Shown here: positions 36,561 through 45,474 of the stretch, piece after piece
Layout: each line of letters starts with the position of its first letter
Position numbering within the stretch: the first letter of the stretch is position 1
NCBI RefSeq assembly: GCF_002251855.1
Contig: NZ_NOXW01000020.1
Coordinates: forward strand, 1 to 64,000
Reading direction: 5' to 3'
Origin: Rhodoferax sp. TH121
GTDB lineage: Bacteria > Pseudomonadota > Gammaproteobacteria > Burkholderiales > Burkholderiaceae_C
Length of the DNA stretch: 64,000 nt
The notes under the pieces: model-generated
Seen by the model: the letters and a program-made list of their open reading frames with translations, nothing else
The model's database searches: none
What the model was told of the DNA's origin: nothing
Translations under genes and position numbers: made by a program

Positions 36561-37673
36561 ATGCACATCAAAGACTTTACGGACACTGCCAATCTGGTGG
36601 TGGAGCTGCGTTTGCAGGATTTGAAGGAGGCTGCGCGTGATGGCGTGGTGACCGAAGCGCAGGCCCAGAGCCTGTGGCAACGCTGGAGCCATGGCGCCCC
36701 GGCACACACGCAGCCGCCCGTGCAGGTGCATGCAGCACCGGCCTTTGGGTTTGTGAATGTGTTGTATTACTTTGGCGGCTTGGTTGCCATTGGCGCCATG
36801 AGCCTGTTCATGACGCTGGGATTTGAGTCATTGGGCGCGGGGGCGCTGCTGGCGATTGCGCTGGGCTACATGGTGGCGTGCCTGTTGGTGGCTGACCATT
36901 TCAAAACGCGTGGCCTGCGTGTGCCTGCGGGCTTGCTGGCCACGCTGGCGGTGGTTCTGGTGCCGCTGGCAGTCTGGAGTGCGCAGAGCCTGGCTGGGCT
37001 GTGGCCGCCCGGTGGGCCTGAGGCGTTTTCGAGCTACCACACGCGCATTGACTGGCGCTGGATCACGCTTGAATTTGCCACGCTGGCTGCAGGCGTGGTG
37101 ATGCTGTGGCGCTACCGCTTGCCTTTCATGGTGATGCCGCTGGCGCTGACGCTTTGGTACATGAGCATGGATGTGGCCAATGCCCTGCTCAACGACCATG
37201 GCTGGGAGTGGGCGTTCATGCGCGATGTGTCGCTGGTGTTCGGCATCGGCACGGTGGCCATGGCGATGTGGGTGGATGTGCGCAGCCGTTTGTCCAAGAC
37301 CACAGAGTGGCGGCAGGACTTCGCGTTTTGGCTCTATATCTTTGGCACGCTGATGTTTTGGTGTGGCCTGAGCCTGCGCGAGTCGGACTCGGAGTTGGGC
37401 AAGTTGGTGTATGCGCTGATCAATCTGGTGCTGGTGATGGCGGGCGCAGCGATTGGGCGGCGCGTGTTCACGGTGTTTGGTGCGTTGGGTGTGGCGCTGT
37501 ACTTGGGCCATTTGTCGCACGAGGTGTTCAAGGACAGCCTGCTGTTCCCGCTGGCGCTGACGCTGCTGGGCTTGGGTGTGGTGGCCCTCGGCGTATGGTG
37601 GCAGCGGCATGAATCCGCCATTGCCGCGCGGCTGGCGCGGTATGTGCCGGTGGGCTTGCAGCCACGCGGCTGA
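36561..37673 (+). CDS. Hypothetical multi-pass membrane protein
   Basis: 370 residues. An N-terminal soluble part of about 65 residues is followed by about nine hydrophobic helices (starting FGFVNVLYYFGGLVAIGAM at about 62). The layout resembles DUF2157-type membrane proteins, but I am not certain of the family. The last helix precedes a short basic tail. A bidirectional terminator follows at 37691. Function unknown. Confidence 0.75.
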   Translation: MHIKDFTDTANLVVELRLQDLKEAARDGVVTEAQAQSLWQRWSHGAPAHTQPPVQVHAAPAFGFVNVLYYFGGLVAIGAMSLFMTLGFESLGAGALLAIALGYMVACLLVADHFKTRGLRVPAGLLATLAVVLVPLAVWSAQSLAGLWPPGGPEAFSSYHTRIDWRWITLEFATLAAGVVMLWRYRLPFMVMPLALTLWYMSMDVANALLNDHGWEWAFMRDVSLVFGIGTVAMAMWVDVRSRLSKTTEWRQDFAFWLYIFGTLMFWCGLSLRESDSELGKLVYALINLVLVMAGAAIGRRVFTVFGALGVALYLGHLSHEVFKDSLLFPLALTLLGLGVVALGVWWQRHESAIAARLARYVPVGLQPRG

Positions 37674-37690
37674 TACGGCCAAGCGGCCAT

Positions 37691-37722
37691 AAAAAAAAGC
37701 GCACCAAGAGGTGCGCTTTTTT
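37691..37722. terminator. Bidirectional terminator
   Basis: AAAAAAAAGCGCACC...GGTGCGCTTTTTT: a seven-base-pair GC-rich stem with a T-run on each strand, between the convergent membrane protein and ABC binding protein genes. Confidence 0.85.
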
Positions 37723-37765
37723 GTGCGTGTCCAGGCAGCTCGCGCTGCCAGGAACCGCATCGCTA

Positions 37766-38911
37766 TTAGCGAATGACGGAGACCTTCTCCAGCTTGCCGC
37801 CCTTGACGGTCTTCAGGGTCAGTGCGCCGTTCAGGATGTCGCCCTTGTTGTCAAAGGAGATGTTGCCTGTCACGCCCTTGAAGTCTTTGGTAGCTGCCAA
37901 CACGGGCAGGTACTTGGCGGGGTCAGAGGAACCAGCCTTGACCATGGCGGCAACCATGACCTTCACGCCGTCGTACACGTAGGGTGCGTACACTTGAACG
38001 TCAGCATTGAACTTGGCCTTGAACTTCTTGTCGAAATCAGCACGTGCTTTTTCGAAGGGGCTGCCAGCTTCGATACCACCGGCTTCAGCGCAGTAGACTT
38101 GGTTGTCAGCCACGGCGTCGCCAGCCAACTTCACCAGTTCGGTGGAGCAGATGCCGTCGCCACCCATGAACTTGGCGTTGATGCCCAGGGACTTCATCTG
38201 GCGCAGCATGGGGCCGGCAACAGCGTCCATACCGCCGAAGAACACGACGTCAGCCTTCTTGCCCTTGATGGTGGTCAGGATGGCGTTGAAGTCGGTAGCC
38301 TTGTCGGTGGTGAATTCAGTAGCAACCACGTTGCCGCCAGCGGCCTTCACAGCCTTGGTGAACTCTTGTGCCACGCCTTGGCCGTAAGCGGTACGGTCGT
38401 CGATCACAGCAATGGCCTTGCCCTTGAGGGTGGACACAGCGTACTTGCCCAGTGTGCCGCCCAGTTGAGCGTCGTCAGCCACCAAGCGGAAGGCTGTCTT
38501 GAAGCCTTGGCGTGTGTACTTGGGGTTGGCAGCGGAGGGAGAGATTTGGGGGATACCAGCTTCGCTGTAAATGCTGGAAGCGGGAATGGTGGTACCGGAG
38601 TTCAGGTGACCAACCACGCCAACAACCTTGGCATCAGCCAGCTTTTGGGCGACTGCAGTGCCTTGCTTGGGGTCAGCAGCGTCGTCTTCGGTCATCAGCT
38701 TCAGGGTGACCTTCTTGCCGCCGATGGTCACGCCAGCAGCGTTCAGTTCTTCAACGGCCAAGATGGCGCCGTTTTCGTTGTCTTTACCCAAGTGGGCAAT
38801 CGCACCGCTGGTGGGGCCGACGTGGGCGATGGTAACGACCGCGTTTTGGGCAAAGGCCATGCCGGTAGACAGTGCCAGGGCAGCAGCAGCAACGATTTTC
38901 ATCTTCATCAT
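37766..38911 (-). CDS. Branched-chain amino-acid ABC transporter binding protein
   Basis: 381 residues, LivJ/LivK type. Signal peptide 1-21 (cleavage after FAQ or AFA). The mature protein begins VVTIAHVGPTSGAIAHLGKDN, the ligand-binding start of the family, with GHLNSGTTIPASSIYSEAGI and RTAYGQGVAQEF following. It should bind branched-chain or related amino acids in the periplasm for ABC import; the permease and ATPase genes are not in this window. Good GGAG ribosome-binding site and a biased codon choice suggest high expression. A short palindrome is upstream at 38971. Confidence 0.93.
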   Translation of the reverse strand: MMKMKIVAAAALALSTGMAFAQNAVVTIAHVGPTSGAIAHLGKDNENGAILAVEELNAAGVTIGGKKVTLKLMTEDDAADPKQGTAVAQKLADAKVVGVVGHLNSGTTIPASSIYSEAGIPQISPSAANPKYTRQGFKTAFRLVADDAQLGGTLGKYAVSTLKGKAIAVIDDRTAYGQGVAQEFTKAVKAAGGNVVATEFTTDKATDFNAILTTIKGKKADVVFFGGMDAVAGPMLRQMKSLGINAKFMGGDGICSTELVKLAGDAVADNQVYCAEAGGIEAGSPFEKARADFDKKFKAKFNADVQVYAPYVYDGVKVMVAAMVKAGSSDPAKYLPVLAATKDFKGVTGNISFDNKGDILNGALTLKTVKGGKLEKVSVIR

Positions 38912-38970
38912 AAGAACTCCAGGTTAAAAAAGCGTGAATGTATCTCCACGGGATTGAACGTTAGCGCAAG

Positions 38971-38984
38971 TCCAGAGCACTGGA
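38971..38984. promoter_or_regulatory. Palindrome upstream of the binding-protein gene (candidate operator)
   Basis: TCCAG AGCA CTGGA, five-base arms, 60 bases before the ATG at 38911. Whether it binds a regulator is unknown. Confidence 0.2.
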
Positions 38985-39127
38985 CATCAGGCTTGTACTA
39001 AGGTCTGCGTACTATTCAAAGATCTAATGATGCATGAATTCCATTACTCCCAAAAGCGGGATTCGTAGGTGAAAACCCGTATTCATTTGGTGCCTCGCTG
39101 GCAGGTACGCACCGCCACAGTGCATGC

Positions 39128-39718
39128 TCAGGCAAGCAGGGTTTGGGCAAAGGTGTTGATGGCTTCGACGTCGGGTTTGAGCGCCGTGTAGTGCAAGCCC
39201 TCGCGGACAAGGGTGGCGCGCAGGCCCCGGTCCACCTCGCGGGCCTGGTCTTCGTCCTGGAAACGGCCGGTGTGCACGTATTTTTTGTCGCCGCGCTCCA
39301 CAAACACATTGATGTTGTTGTGCTGGCGGTACCACTCCAGGATTTGCGCGCGGGTTTTGGCCACGTCGCAAATGTTTTCGGGGTAGTGCTCGTTGTAGTA
39401 AAGCACTTGGGGCAGGGAGCACTCGGTGATGAGGAACTGCACCTGGCCATCAAGCAGGTTGAGCATCTCGTACTGGCGCTGGGCGATGAAGTACTGGTTC
39501 TTCAGCACCTCGAAGTTTTGCTGCCAGACCAGGGACTTGGCGTAGTCGGGGATGGTTTCTACCGTGCGGTTGTGCAGGTGCAGGTAGAGGATGATGGCCG
39601 AGGAGATGAGCGATTTGTCACACCCCGGCCCGCCGATGACGTTGATGACCTTGGTGGGGTACAGGCGCATCTTGCTCTCTGGCAAGGTGTTGGGCACTGT
39701 GGTGTAACGCAAGGTCAT
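39128..39718 (-). CDS. NadR/AAA_28-like ATPase with altered P-loop
   Basis: 196 residues. VINVIGGPGCDKSLISSAI (about 24-42) is in the place of a Walker A motif, but the glycine before the lysine is Asp (GxxxxDKS). LITECSLPQVLYYNEHYPEN (about 95-114) and the following helices resemble NadR-type kinases and T4-like phage ATPases. It may be a small-molecule kinase or a damaged ATPase. AGGAGA precedes the ATG. It follows the lipoprotein gene by 27 bases on the same strand and may end that operon. Confidence 0.65.
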   Translation of the reverse strand: MTLRYTTVPNTLPESKMRLYPTKVINVIGGPGCDKSLISSAIILYLHLHNRTVETIPDYAKSLVWQQNFEVLKNQYFIAQRQYEMLNLLDGQVQFLITECSLPQVLYYNEHYPENICDVAKTRAQILEWYRQHNNINVFVERGDKKYVHTGRFQDEDQAREVDRGLRATLVREGLHYTALKPDVEAINTFAQTLLA

Positions 39719-39745
39719 GGGTGGTCTCCTGCTGACGGTGGGGGC

Positions 39746-40909
39746 TTACCAGTTGTCTGAGCGCATCTGCGATTCCCACAGACCGCCGTTGGCACTGTAC
39801 ACCCCAATCACGCCATAGCGTTGCTCGCCCTGGGCGTCCCACTTCATGGAGCCGGTGACGGGCGCGTAGCCGTCGATCTTTTTCAGGGTGGTGGTAATGT
39901 CCTGGGGTTTGGCCGACTCGGCGCGGCGGATGGCCGCAGAGATGACGTACATCGCGTCATAGGTGTAGTGGCCTGCGTAGGCGGGATCGATTTTGTACTT
40001 GGCGCGGTATTTGTCGAGGAAGGCGCTACCAGCGGTGAATTCGCGCGCTTCGAGGATGGGGGAGGTGGCAAACAGGCCGTTGGCCACACCGGCGCCCTTG
40101 AGCATCAGGGTGGTCTTGATGGTGTCGCCACCCAGCACCTTGATGTTGGTGTAGCTGATGGCTTTGAGTGCGTCGAGCAGGGCCACGATCTGGAAATCGT
40201 TGAGTGTGGAGACCACCACTTCCACACCCGTCTCCTTGATCTTGGCGGCCAGCTCGTCAAATTTGGTGGTCTTGTCGTCGAACGACTGCTGCAGTACCAC
40301 CTCTTTCTTGGCAGCTTTCAACTGGGCCCCAGCTCCAGCGGCGAGGTCTTTGCCGTAGGGTGTGCCATCGTCCAGCAGGGCGAACTTGGTGCCAGAGAAC
40401 TGCGACGCCGAGTAGCTGCCAATGGCCTTGGCTTGCAGATTGTCGTTGGCGACCAGGCGGAAGGTGGTGTCCAGGCCCAGTTCTGTGAACTTGGGGTTGG
40501 TGGAGATGGCCAGTTGCGGGATGCCCTTGGCGGCATAAATGGGGGCGGCGGCAATACTTACGCCCGAGTTCAGATGGCCGATCACGGCCACCACACCAGC
40601 GTCTACCAATTGCTGGGCCACTTCTTTGCCGGTGTCGGCGCTGGCGCGGTCATCTACCGCGACCACTTCAAAAGTCACGGCCTTGCCCTTGACCTTGAAG
40701 CCTTCCTTGTTGAGCTCTTCCACGGCAAGGTTCACGCCATTGAGCAAATCCTGGCCTAGCGCCGAGAGGTTGCCGGTGAGTGGCTGCGCCACCCCAATTT
40801 TGATGACCGAAGGGACGGAGTCGCAGCCCTGGAGCAGGGCACTGGACAGAACGGCGGACAGGGTCAGCAGGCGCACAGCGCCGCGGCGCGAGAGATTCAG
40901 TTGCATCAT
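39746..40909 (-). CDS. Branched-chain amino-acid-type binding lipoprotein
   Basis: 387 residues from the first of two adjacent ATGs at 40909; the frame upstream to 41017 is rejected. LSSALLQGCDS (about 18-28) is a lipobox, so the protein should be anchored to a membrane by an N-terminal lipid. The rest is a LivJ-type binding protein: IKIGVAQPLTGNLSALGQDL, GHLNSGVSIAAAPIYAAKGI and GTPYGKDLAAG. It is a divergent paralogue of the protein at 37766. No permease or ATPase genes accompany it. Confidence 0.9.
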   Translation of the reverse strand: MMQLNLSRRGAVRLLTLSAVLSSALLQGCDSVPSVIKIGVAQPLTGNLSALGQDLLNGVNLAVEELNKEGFKVKGKAVTFEVVAVDDRASADTGKEVAQQLVDAGVVAVIGHLNSGVSIAAAPIYAAKGIPQLAISTNPKFTELGLDTTFRLVANDNLQAKAIGSYSASQFSGTKFALLDDGTPYGKDLAAGAGAQLKAAKKEVVLQQSFDDKTTKFDELAAKIKETGVEVVVSTLNDFQIVALLDALKAISYTNIKVLGGDTIKTTLMLKGAGVANGLFATSPILEAREFTAGSAFLDKYRAKYKIDPAYAGHYTYDAMYVISAAIRRAESAKPQDITTTLKKIDGYAPVTGSMKWDAQGEQRYGVIGVYSANGGLWESQMRSDNW

Positions 40910-41009
40910 GGGGTTCCAGGTAGGAGAAGGGGCACATTGTAGGGAGGGAGCCTGTTCTCGCAACCACCGTGCCACGCAGGTTTGCTTGTGGTAAACCCCT
41001 AGGGCGCAG

Positions 41010-41756
41010 TCAGTCACACTGCGACCGATACTCCTTGAGCGCCTGGGCCTGTACTTTCTTGATGGTGCCGTCCGCCGCCATGCGCCGCAACACCGCGGTG
41101 ACTTTGGGGATCAGGGCTGCGTGGCGCATGTGCAGGAAGTGATAACCCGGCGCAGTCTCCAGCGATGGCTGCAGCAACTGCACCTTGCGCAGCCCCAGAG
41201 TCTTGATGAGGCAGCTGTTGAAGCGTGAGTCCACCACCACATCGGTGCGGCCCAGTTCCAGCTTGCGGAACAGGCTTTCCACACTGCTGGCAGTGTCGGT
41301 GCGCATGCCTTGCAGCTTGGTCTCCAAATAGCCTATGCCTGCAATGTGGCCAATCACATAGGGCCGCAACGACGCATAACCCTGGGGAACGATGTCGCCC
41401 CGGGTGGCATAGACCGCGGCTTCTTCATAGGAGATCGGTACCTCAATGCGCACTTGGGTAATTGCGATGTCGGGCGTGACACCCAAGCCCACTCCATCGA
41501 CCTCGTCGGCTTGTGCGTAACCGCGACGCACTGGCAGTTTGGTGTACTGCACTTCCACGCCCAGTTCCTGGTAGGCGAGGGCCAACACACGCTGGGCCAT
41601 GGTCACGCTCAGGCGGTCTTCGGGCGGAATGGCAAATACCAGCGGCGCTGCCGTGCTGCCTGCAGCAGCACCTGCCAAGGTGAGCAGGGCTGCACACCGG
41701 CGCAAGTGATGGCCGGTGCGGTGGGTTAGACAGTCAGTGCGCTTGCGCATGGGCAT
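41010..41756 (-). CDS. Small periplasmic binding-protein paralogue 1
   Basis: 248 residues with an N-terminal signal peptide (about 15-36). The mature region is a family-3-like binding fold (VLALAYQELGVEVQYTKLPV, RRGYAQADEVDGVGLGV, FRKLELGRTDVVVDSRFN). It aligns along its whole length with the next gene (RRGYAQA, VDG, YEE, ATR, HIAG, FRKLELGRTD, NSCLIK/NGCLIK, PGYHFLH), so the pair arose by tandem duplication. It starts 3 bases after the stop of that gene and closes the LytTR operon. Function unknown; a sensor ligand-binding role is plausible. Confidence 0.78.
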   Translation of the reverse strand: MPMRKRTDCLTHRTGHHLRRCAALLTLAGAAAGSTAAPLVFAIPPEDRLSVTMAQRVLALAYQELGVEVQYTKLPVRRGYAQADEVDGVGLGVTPDIAITQVRIEVPISYEEAAVYATRGDIVPQGYASLRPYVIGHIAGIGYLETKLQGMRTDTASSVESLFRKLELGRTDVVVDSRFNSCLIKTLGLRKVQLLQPSLETAPGYHFLHMRHAALIPKVTAVLRRMAADGTIKKVQAQALKEYRSQCD

Positions 41757-41759
41757 TAT

Positions 41760-42485
41760 TTAACCGCACAGGGCTTGGTGCTCCCGCAAGGCGGCGGCAT
41801 GGATTTTCTTGATGCTTCCTTCCGTTTCCATTTTGCGCAGTACCGCGGTGATGCGGGGTAGCAGCGCGGCATGTTTGGTGTGCAGAAAGTGGTAGCCCGG
41901 CAGCACTTCCAACGAAGGTTGGAGCATCACCACTTTGTTGAGCCCCAGCTGTTTGATCAGGCAGCCGTTAAAGCGGGATTCGGTCACCAGGTCGGTGCGG
42001 CCTAGCTCCAGTTTGCGAAACAGGGCTTCCAGGTTGGGCGCAGGGTCGGTGCGCAGGCCTTGCAAGCGTTGCTCGAAGTAGCGCACGCCGGCAATGTGTC
42101 CCACCAAATAGGGTTGCAGCGATGCGAAGCCATTGGGCGCGAAGTCTCGCCGCGTGGCCCACACCACCGTTTCTTCGTAGGCGATGGGAACGTCGACCCG
42201 CAGCAGGCTGGGGGCTAGCTCCAGTGACACGGTCATGCCCAGCCCATCGACTTCGCCGATCTCTGCCTGCGCGTAGCCGCGCCGGATCGGCAAGGGGGTG
42301 AACGTCAGCTCGATCCCCAGTTCTTTGTAGGCGGCACTCAGCACGCGTTGTGCCAGAGTTTTGCTAAAGCGTTCGTCACTGGTGACGGCAAAGTTCAGCG
42401 TGTTGCCCAGTGGCTGGGCCATGGCGATACCGCTCAGCGCGACCAGCGCGCAGATGCACAACCGTGCACCACGGAGCAATGCCAT
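41760..42485 (-). CDS. Small periplasmic binding-protein paralogue 2
   Basis: 241 residues, signal peptide about 1-23 (cleavage after AMA), then the same fold as the adjacent paralogue (RRGYAQAEIGEVDGLGM, FRKLELGRTDLVTESRFNG, PGYHFLHTKHAALLPRI). GGAGGAGACCC gives it a strong ribosome-binding site. It lies directly downstream of a LytTR response-regulator gene in the same orientation, a setting that suggests a ligand sensor for, or target of, that pathway. Confidence 0.78.
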   Translation of the reverse strand: MALLRGARLCICALVALSGIAMAQPLGNTLNFAVTSDERFSKTLAQRVLSAAYKELGIELTFTPLPIRRGYAQAEIGEVDGLGMTVSLELAPSLLRVDVPIAYEETVVWATRRDFAPNGFASLQPYLVGHIAGVRYFEQRLQGLRTDPAPNLEALFRKLELGRTDLVTESRFNGCLIKQLGLNKVVMLQPSLEVLPGYHFLHTKHAALLPRITAVLRKMETEGSIKKIHAAALREHQALCG

Positions 42486-42514
42486 GGGTCTCCTCCTTCT
42501 TTTTGCGCCGGCGC

Positions 42515-43342
42515 CTACATCGCCTTGAAGCGATGGGCATACAGCCGACTGACCGGGAGTTTTTCACTTCTGTGGTGCAAGGTCAAGCTCAGGCGCCCGG
42601 CCTCATCACGGCTCACGCTGCGGATGCCCTGCACCCGCACGACGGTACCCCGGTGGACCTGCCAAAAGGTCTGGGCATCCAGCTGGGGCAGCAGCTCTTT
42701 GAGTGGGGTGCGCAGCAGGTACTCCTGGGTGGCGGTGAGTACACGCAGGTACTTGTCGGCAGCCTCCAGGTAGAGGACGTCTTCCACCGGAATGAGGTGG
42801 ATGTGGTTGCCCACGCTGGCTTGCAGCACCTGCAAAGGGGCGAGGCCTGGCGCCGCAATGGGGGCCAGCAAGCCGCGCAGCTGCGCCAGTGCCGCCTCCA
42901 GTGGCTCACTGATTGCGCCTGTTTCAGGAGCTGGATGCGCAGTATTGGCGAGGGTTTTCTGCAGTTTTGACACCGTTTTTTGCAGGCGGACGGCCTGTAC
43001 GGGCTTGAGCAGGTAGTCCACCGCCTGGGCTTCAAAGGCCTGCACTGCGTACTGGTCATAGGCGGTCACGAACACCAGCGCCGGGAAGGGCTTGGCCTGC
43101 GTATCTGCGGTAGGCCAGGTGTCGGCCAATTCGGCTGCCGCCTCCAGCCCGCCCAGACCAGGCATGCGGATGTCGAAGAACAAGACGTCGGGCTGCAGTG
43201 CGAGTGCTGCTTCGACAGCGGATGCACCGTCGCCCACCGTGCGCAGCACCTGCAAGGCGGGCCATGCGCGGGCCAGTTCAGCCTGCAGGGCCTGCGCCAA
43301 TAGCGGCTCGTCTTCGGCGATCAGGGCAGTAGCTTGGCTCAT
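42515..43342 (-). CDS. LytTR-family response regulator
   Basis: 275 residues. Receiver domain 1-125: ALIAEDEPLLAQALQAEL with the acidic pair, VLFFDIRMPGLGG (about 55-67) with the phospho-acceptor Asp, and VTAYDQYAVQAFEAQAVDYL then LKPVQ with the conserved Lys. LytTR DNA-binding domain about 165-275: NHIHLIPVEDVLYLEAADKY, FWQVHRGTVVRV and LPVSRLYAHRF. Regulators of this AlgR/LytR type bind direct repeats. The start overlaps the kinase stop (ATGA). Confidence 0.93.
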   Translation of the reverse strand: MSQATALIAEDEPLLAQALQAELARAWPALQVLRTVGDGASAVEAALALQPDVLFFDIRMPGLGGLEAAAELADTWPTADTQAKPFPALVFVTAYDQYAVQAFEAQAVDYLLKPVQAVRLQKTVSKLQKTLANTAHPAPETGAISEPLEAALAQLRGLLAPIAAPGLAPLQVLQASVGNHIHLIPVEDVLYLEAADKYLRVLTATQEYLLRTPLKELLPQLDAQTFWQVHRGTVVRVQGIRSVSRDEAGRLSLTLHHRSEKLPVSRLYAHRFKAM

Positions 43343-44373
43343 GTTTCTAAGGGAAAAGTGATGCTAACCAGCGTACCACCTGCGCGAGCAGCTCCTGTTT
43401 TGATAGTGCCCAAGGTGCCAAATGTGGTGTGCAGCCGGTCCTGGACCTGCTGCAGGCCAAAGCCCTTGCGCCGCGAGTCGGCCGGTGGCAAGCCCAGGCC
43501 CGTGTCTTCCACCTCCAGGCACAGCAGGTCGTCTTGGCGGGTAGCGCTCACGCGCACGCGGCCTCCTTCGACCTTGGGCTCCAGGCCATGTTGGATGCTG
43601 TTTTCGACCAGGGGCTGCAACAGCAAGGGGGGGACAGGGTGCTGGCGCAGGGCGTCGGGTAGCTCCAGCGTGAACTGCAGGCGCGCGCCCATGCGGATGG
43701 CCATGAGCTCCAGGTAGTCCTGCAGGCGGGCGAATTCGTCGGCGAGTGTGTGCGGCCGGCCGGGGTCGGCGCGCGATGCGCTGAGCGTGGCGCGCAGGTA
43801 GTCAATCATGTGGTCGAGCATGGTCTGGGCGCGCGGCGGGTCCAGGGCAATCAGGGCACGCAAGTTGGCCAGGGTGTTGAACAACATGTGGGGGTCGAGC
43901 TGGGCTTCCAAGAGGCGCAGCTGGGCTTCGCTGGCCTGGCGGCGCGCGGTTTCCGCTTTCTCGCGCTCAACGGCCAGCACTTCCCGGCTGACAAACTCGT
44001 GGGTGAGCACTGTGCCCGCTACCAGGCTCAAGAACAGCATGCCCCAGGCCTTGTGGGGCGAAGTCACCCAGTAGTGAAGCGCGGTTCCGCCCAGAATCAG
44101 GTCGGCCACAAAATTGCCGAAGAAAAAGCCCAGCACCACACCAATGGGAACGATTGCCACCAGTCGGCGCATCTGTGTCGACCAGTCGTGCAGGAACAAG
44201 AAACGCCCCACATCGATGGCCGCACCAATGCTCAGGCCTATGCATTGGGAGTAGACCAGGTTGTCCCACAAGGAATGCTCGCCAAACAGCGTGATGCCGA
44301 TCGCAATCACCGTGTTGAGCGTGACGGTTTTCCACAGGCCGTAGCCCACGGTGGTGAAGTTTCTGCGGCTCAT
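43339..44373 (-). CDS. LytS-type sensor histidine kinase
   Basis: 344 residues from the ATG at 44373, which overlaps the stop of the upstream gene (ATGA). Four hydrophobic helices (about 15-140) form the membrane part; after a coiled-coil (EREKAETARRQASEAQLRLL) the His_kinase domain has LEAQLDPHMLFNTLANLRAL (phospho-acceptor His; the usual PHFLFN reads PHMLFN) and the ATPase has PLLLQPLVENSIQHGL and GTGLGL-type DTGLGLP. It pairs with the downstream regulator. The 3' end of the gene carries a dispersed repeat core (43380-43409). Confidence 0.92.
   Translation of the reverse strand: MSRRNFTTVGYGLWKTVTLNTVIAIGITLFGEHSLWDNLVYSQCIGLSIGAAIDVGRFLFLHDWSTQMRRLVAIVPIGVVLGFFFGNFVADLILGGTALHYWVTSPHKAWGMLFLSLVAGTVLTHEFVSREVLAVEREKAETARRQASEAQLRLLEAQLDPHMLFNTLANLRALIALDPPRAQTMLDHMIDYLRATLSASRADPGRPHTLADEFARLQDYLELMAIRMGARLQFTLELPDALRQHPVPPLLLQPLVENSIQHGLEPKVEGGRVRVSATRQDDLLCLEVEDTGLGLPPADSRRKGFGLQQVQDRLHTTFGTLGTIKTGAARAGGTLVSITFPLET
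43380..43409 (+). repeat. Dispersed ~60-bp repeat, core copy inside the kinase gene
   Basis: CTGCGCGAGCAGCTCCT matches the reference copy core with one change; it encodes the residues KTGAARAG near the kinase C-terminus. Confidence 0.5.
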
Positions 44374-44792
44374 GTGGGCAAGTATGCCGCGAGCCACTGC
44401 CCCCAAAGCAACTGGCCGAGGTAGCGACCGGGCAGCAGGGTAAACACGCCAGCGCCCACACAGGCGCCCAGGTAGAGCTGCTGCATGGTTTTGCGGTGGC
44501 CCGCAATGTTCTTGCGGGCCAGAAACCAGAAGGCTCCGCACAAAGAGAACAGGGTGACTGGTACCAGCAGGTGAATGGGGGTGTAGCCAGCGATATTGGG
44601 CAGTGAAAAATCACGGATGAACATGGCCGACACGGCGGTCACCACCATCAGCACCACCCAGGTGTAGCCGGCTACACGGTGCAGGCGTGCCCGCTGGACT
44701 GCCCCCTTGCGTGCCCACAAGGCAATGGGCCCGACCGCCAGTGCGGCAAGTGCTGCGCCCATGTGCAGGGCGATCACAGGAGTGAGTTGCAT
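44370..44792 (-). CDS. DUF2306-type small membrane protein
   Basis: 140 residues from the ATG at 44792, preceded by AAGGAGGC. Four hydrophobic helices; LTPVIALHMGAALAALAVGP, LHRVAGYTWVVLMVVTAV and AGHRKTMQQLYLGACVGAG fit the DUF2306 family of four-helix proteins with a conserved His in helix 1 and a GHR motif. The histidines may bind haem or metal, unproven. It lies between another DUF2306-like gene and the kinase gene in one operon. Confidence 0.78.
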   Translation of the reverse strand: MQLTPVIALHMGAALAALAVGPIALWARKGAVQRARLHRVAGYTWVVLMVVTAVSAMFIRDFSLPNIAGYTPIHLLVPVTLFSLCGAFWFLARKNIAGHRKTMQQLYLGACVGAGVFTLLPGRYLGQLLWGQWLAAYLPT

Positions 44793-44809
44793 GGAGCCTC
44801 CTTGCGGGT

Positions 44810-45448
44810 TCAGGCCGAGGCGGTGCGGCGCAGGCGGCGGACCACCCACTCGGCCACCAACAAATTGGGTACCCAGCAGAGCCAGGCGATTACGCGGTAT
44901 GCCTCTTCGAAAGGCAGGCCAGCCACCATGCTGGCGGGAATGTAGATGCGCAGCGTAATGGCAGCCAGGGTGAGGGCGTAGCTACGCAGCATCCAGTCGC
45001 GGTGGGCCGTGCGTTGGTTGCGCCGCATGGCCACAAACCCCAGCCCTGTGCTGAGCAACCACAGCACGGCGAGCAGCCCGAACCCCCACTCGGAGACTGG
45101 CCCGCCCTGGGCCTGCAGGGCCATTGACAAACCACTGGCGCCACCCAGCAGCACAGCCAGCACATACAGACGCCCCAGCCAGCGGTGCAGAACCAGGTGG
45201 CGCGTGCGAATGGCGCGATTGATTTGCAGGGCACCTGCCACCAGTGCCAGTGGGCTGCAAGCGAAATGTACAAATGCTCCCACGGGCTGGCGGGCCAACA
45301 GGCTGGCGGCAAAGTCCGGCGGATTGCTGGCCGCGAGCAGCCACAGGGCGTAGGCCGCCACGCCGAGTGCCAGCAGCATCAGGGTGGACCAGCCGGTCCA
45401 TTGCATCCGGCTGTACGTCGCGGGATGGGAGATAGAGGGGCTTCTCAT
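44810..45448 (-). CDS. DUF2306-type membrane protein
   Basis: 212 residues from the ATG at 45448; the open frame upstream to 45841 lies opposite the MipA gene and is not used. About six hydrophobic helices. GAFVHFACSPLALVAGALQI, LHRWLGRLYVLAVLLGG and TAHRDWMLRSYALTLAAI give the same His and HR patterns as the smaller DUF2306 neighbour. No clear ribosome-binding site. Probably part of the same operon, 17 bases before the next gene. Confidence 0.8.
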   Translation of the reverse strand: MRSPSISHPATYSRMQWTGWSTLMLLALGVAAYALWLLAASNPPDFAASLLARQPVGAFVHFACSPLALVAGALQINRAIRTRHLVLHRWLGRLYVLAVLLGGASGLSMALQAQGGPVSEWGFGLLAVLWLLSTGLGFVAMRRNQRTAHRDWMLRSYALTLAAITLRIYIPASMVAGLPFEEAYRVIAWLCWVPNLLVAEWVVRRLRRTASA

Positions 45449-45474
45449 GGGAGGTGGCTTTCGGTGCTTGGGGG

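Noticed and set aside
41010-42485. Complete ABC importer encoded with the binding proteins
   Set aside because: No permease or ATPase genes lie in this cluster, so an import role cannot be supported from the window.
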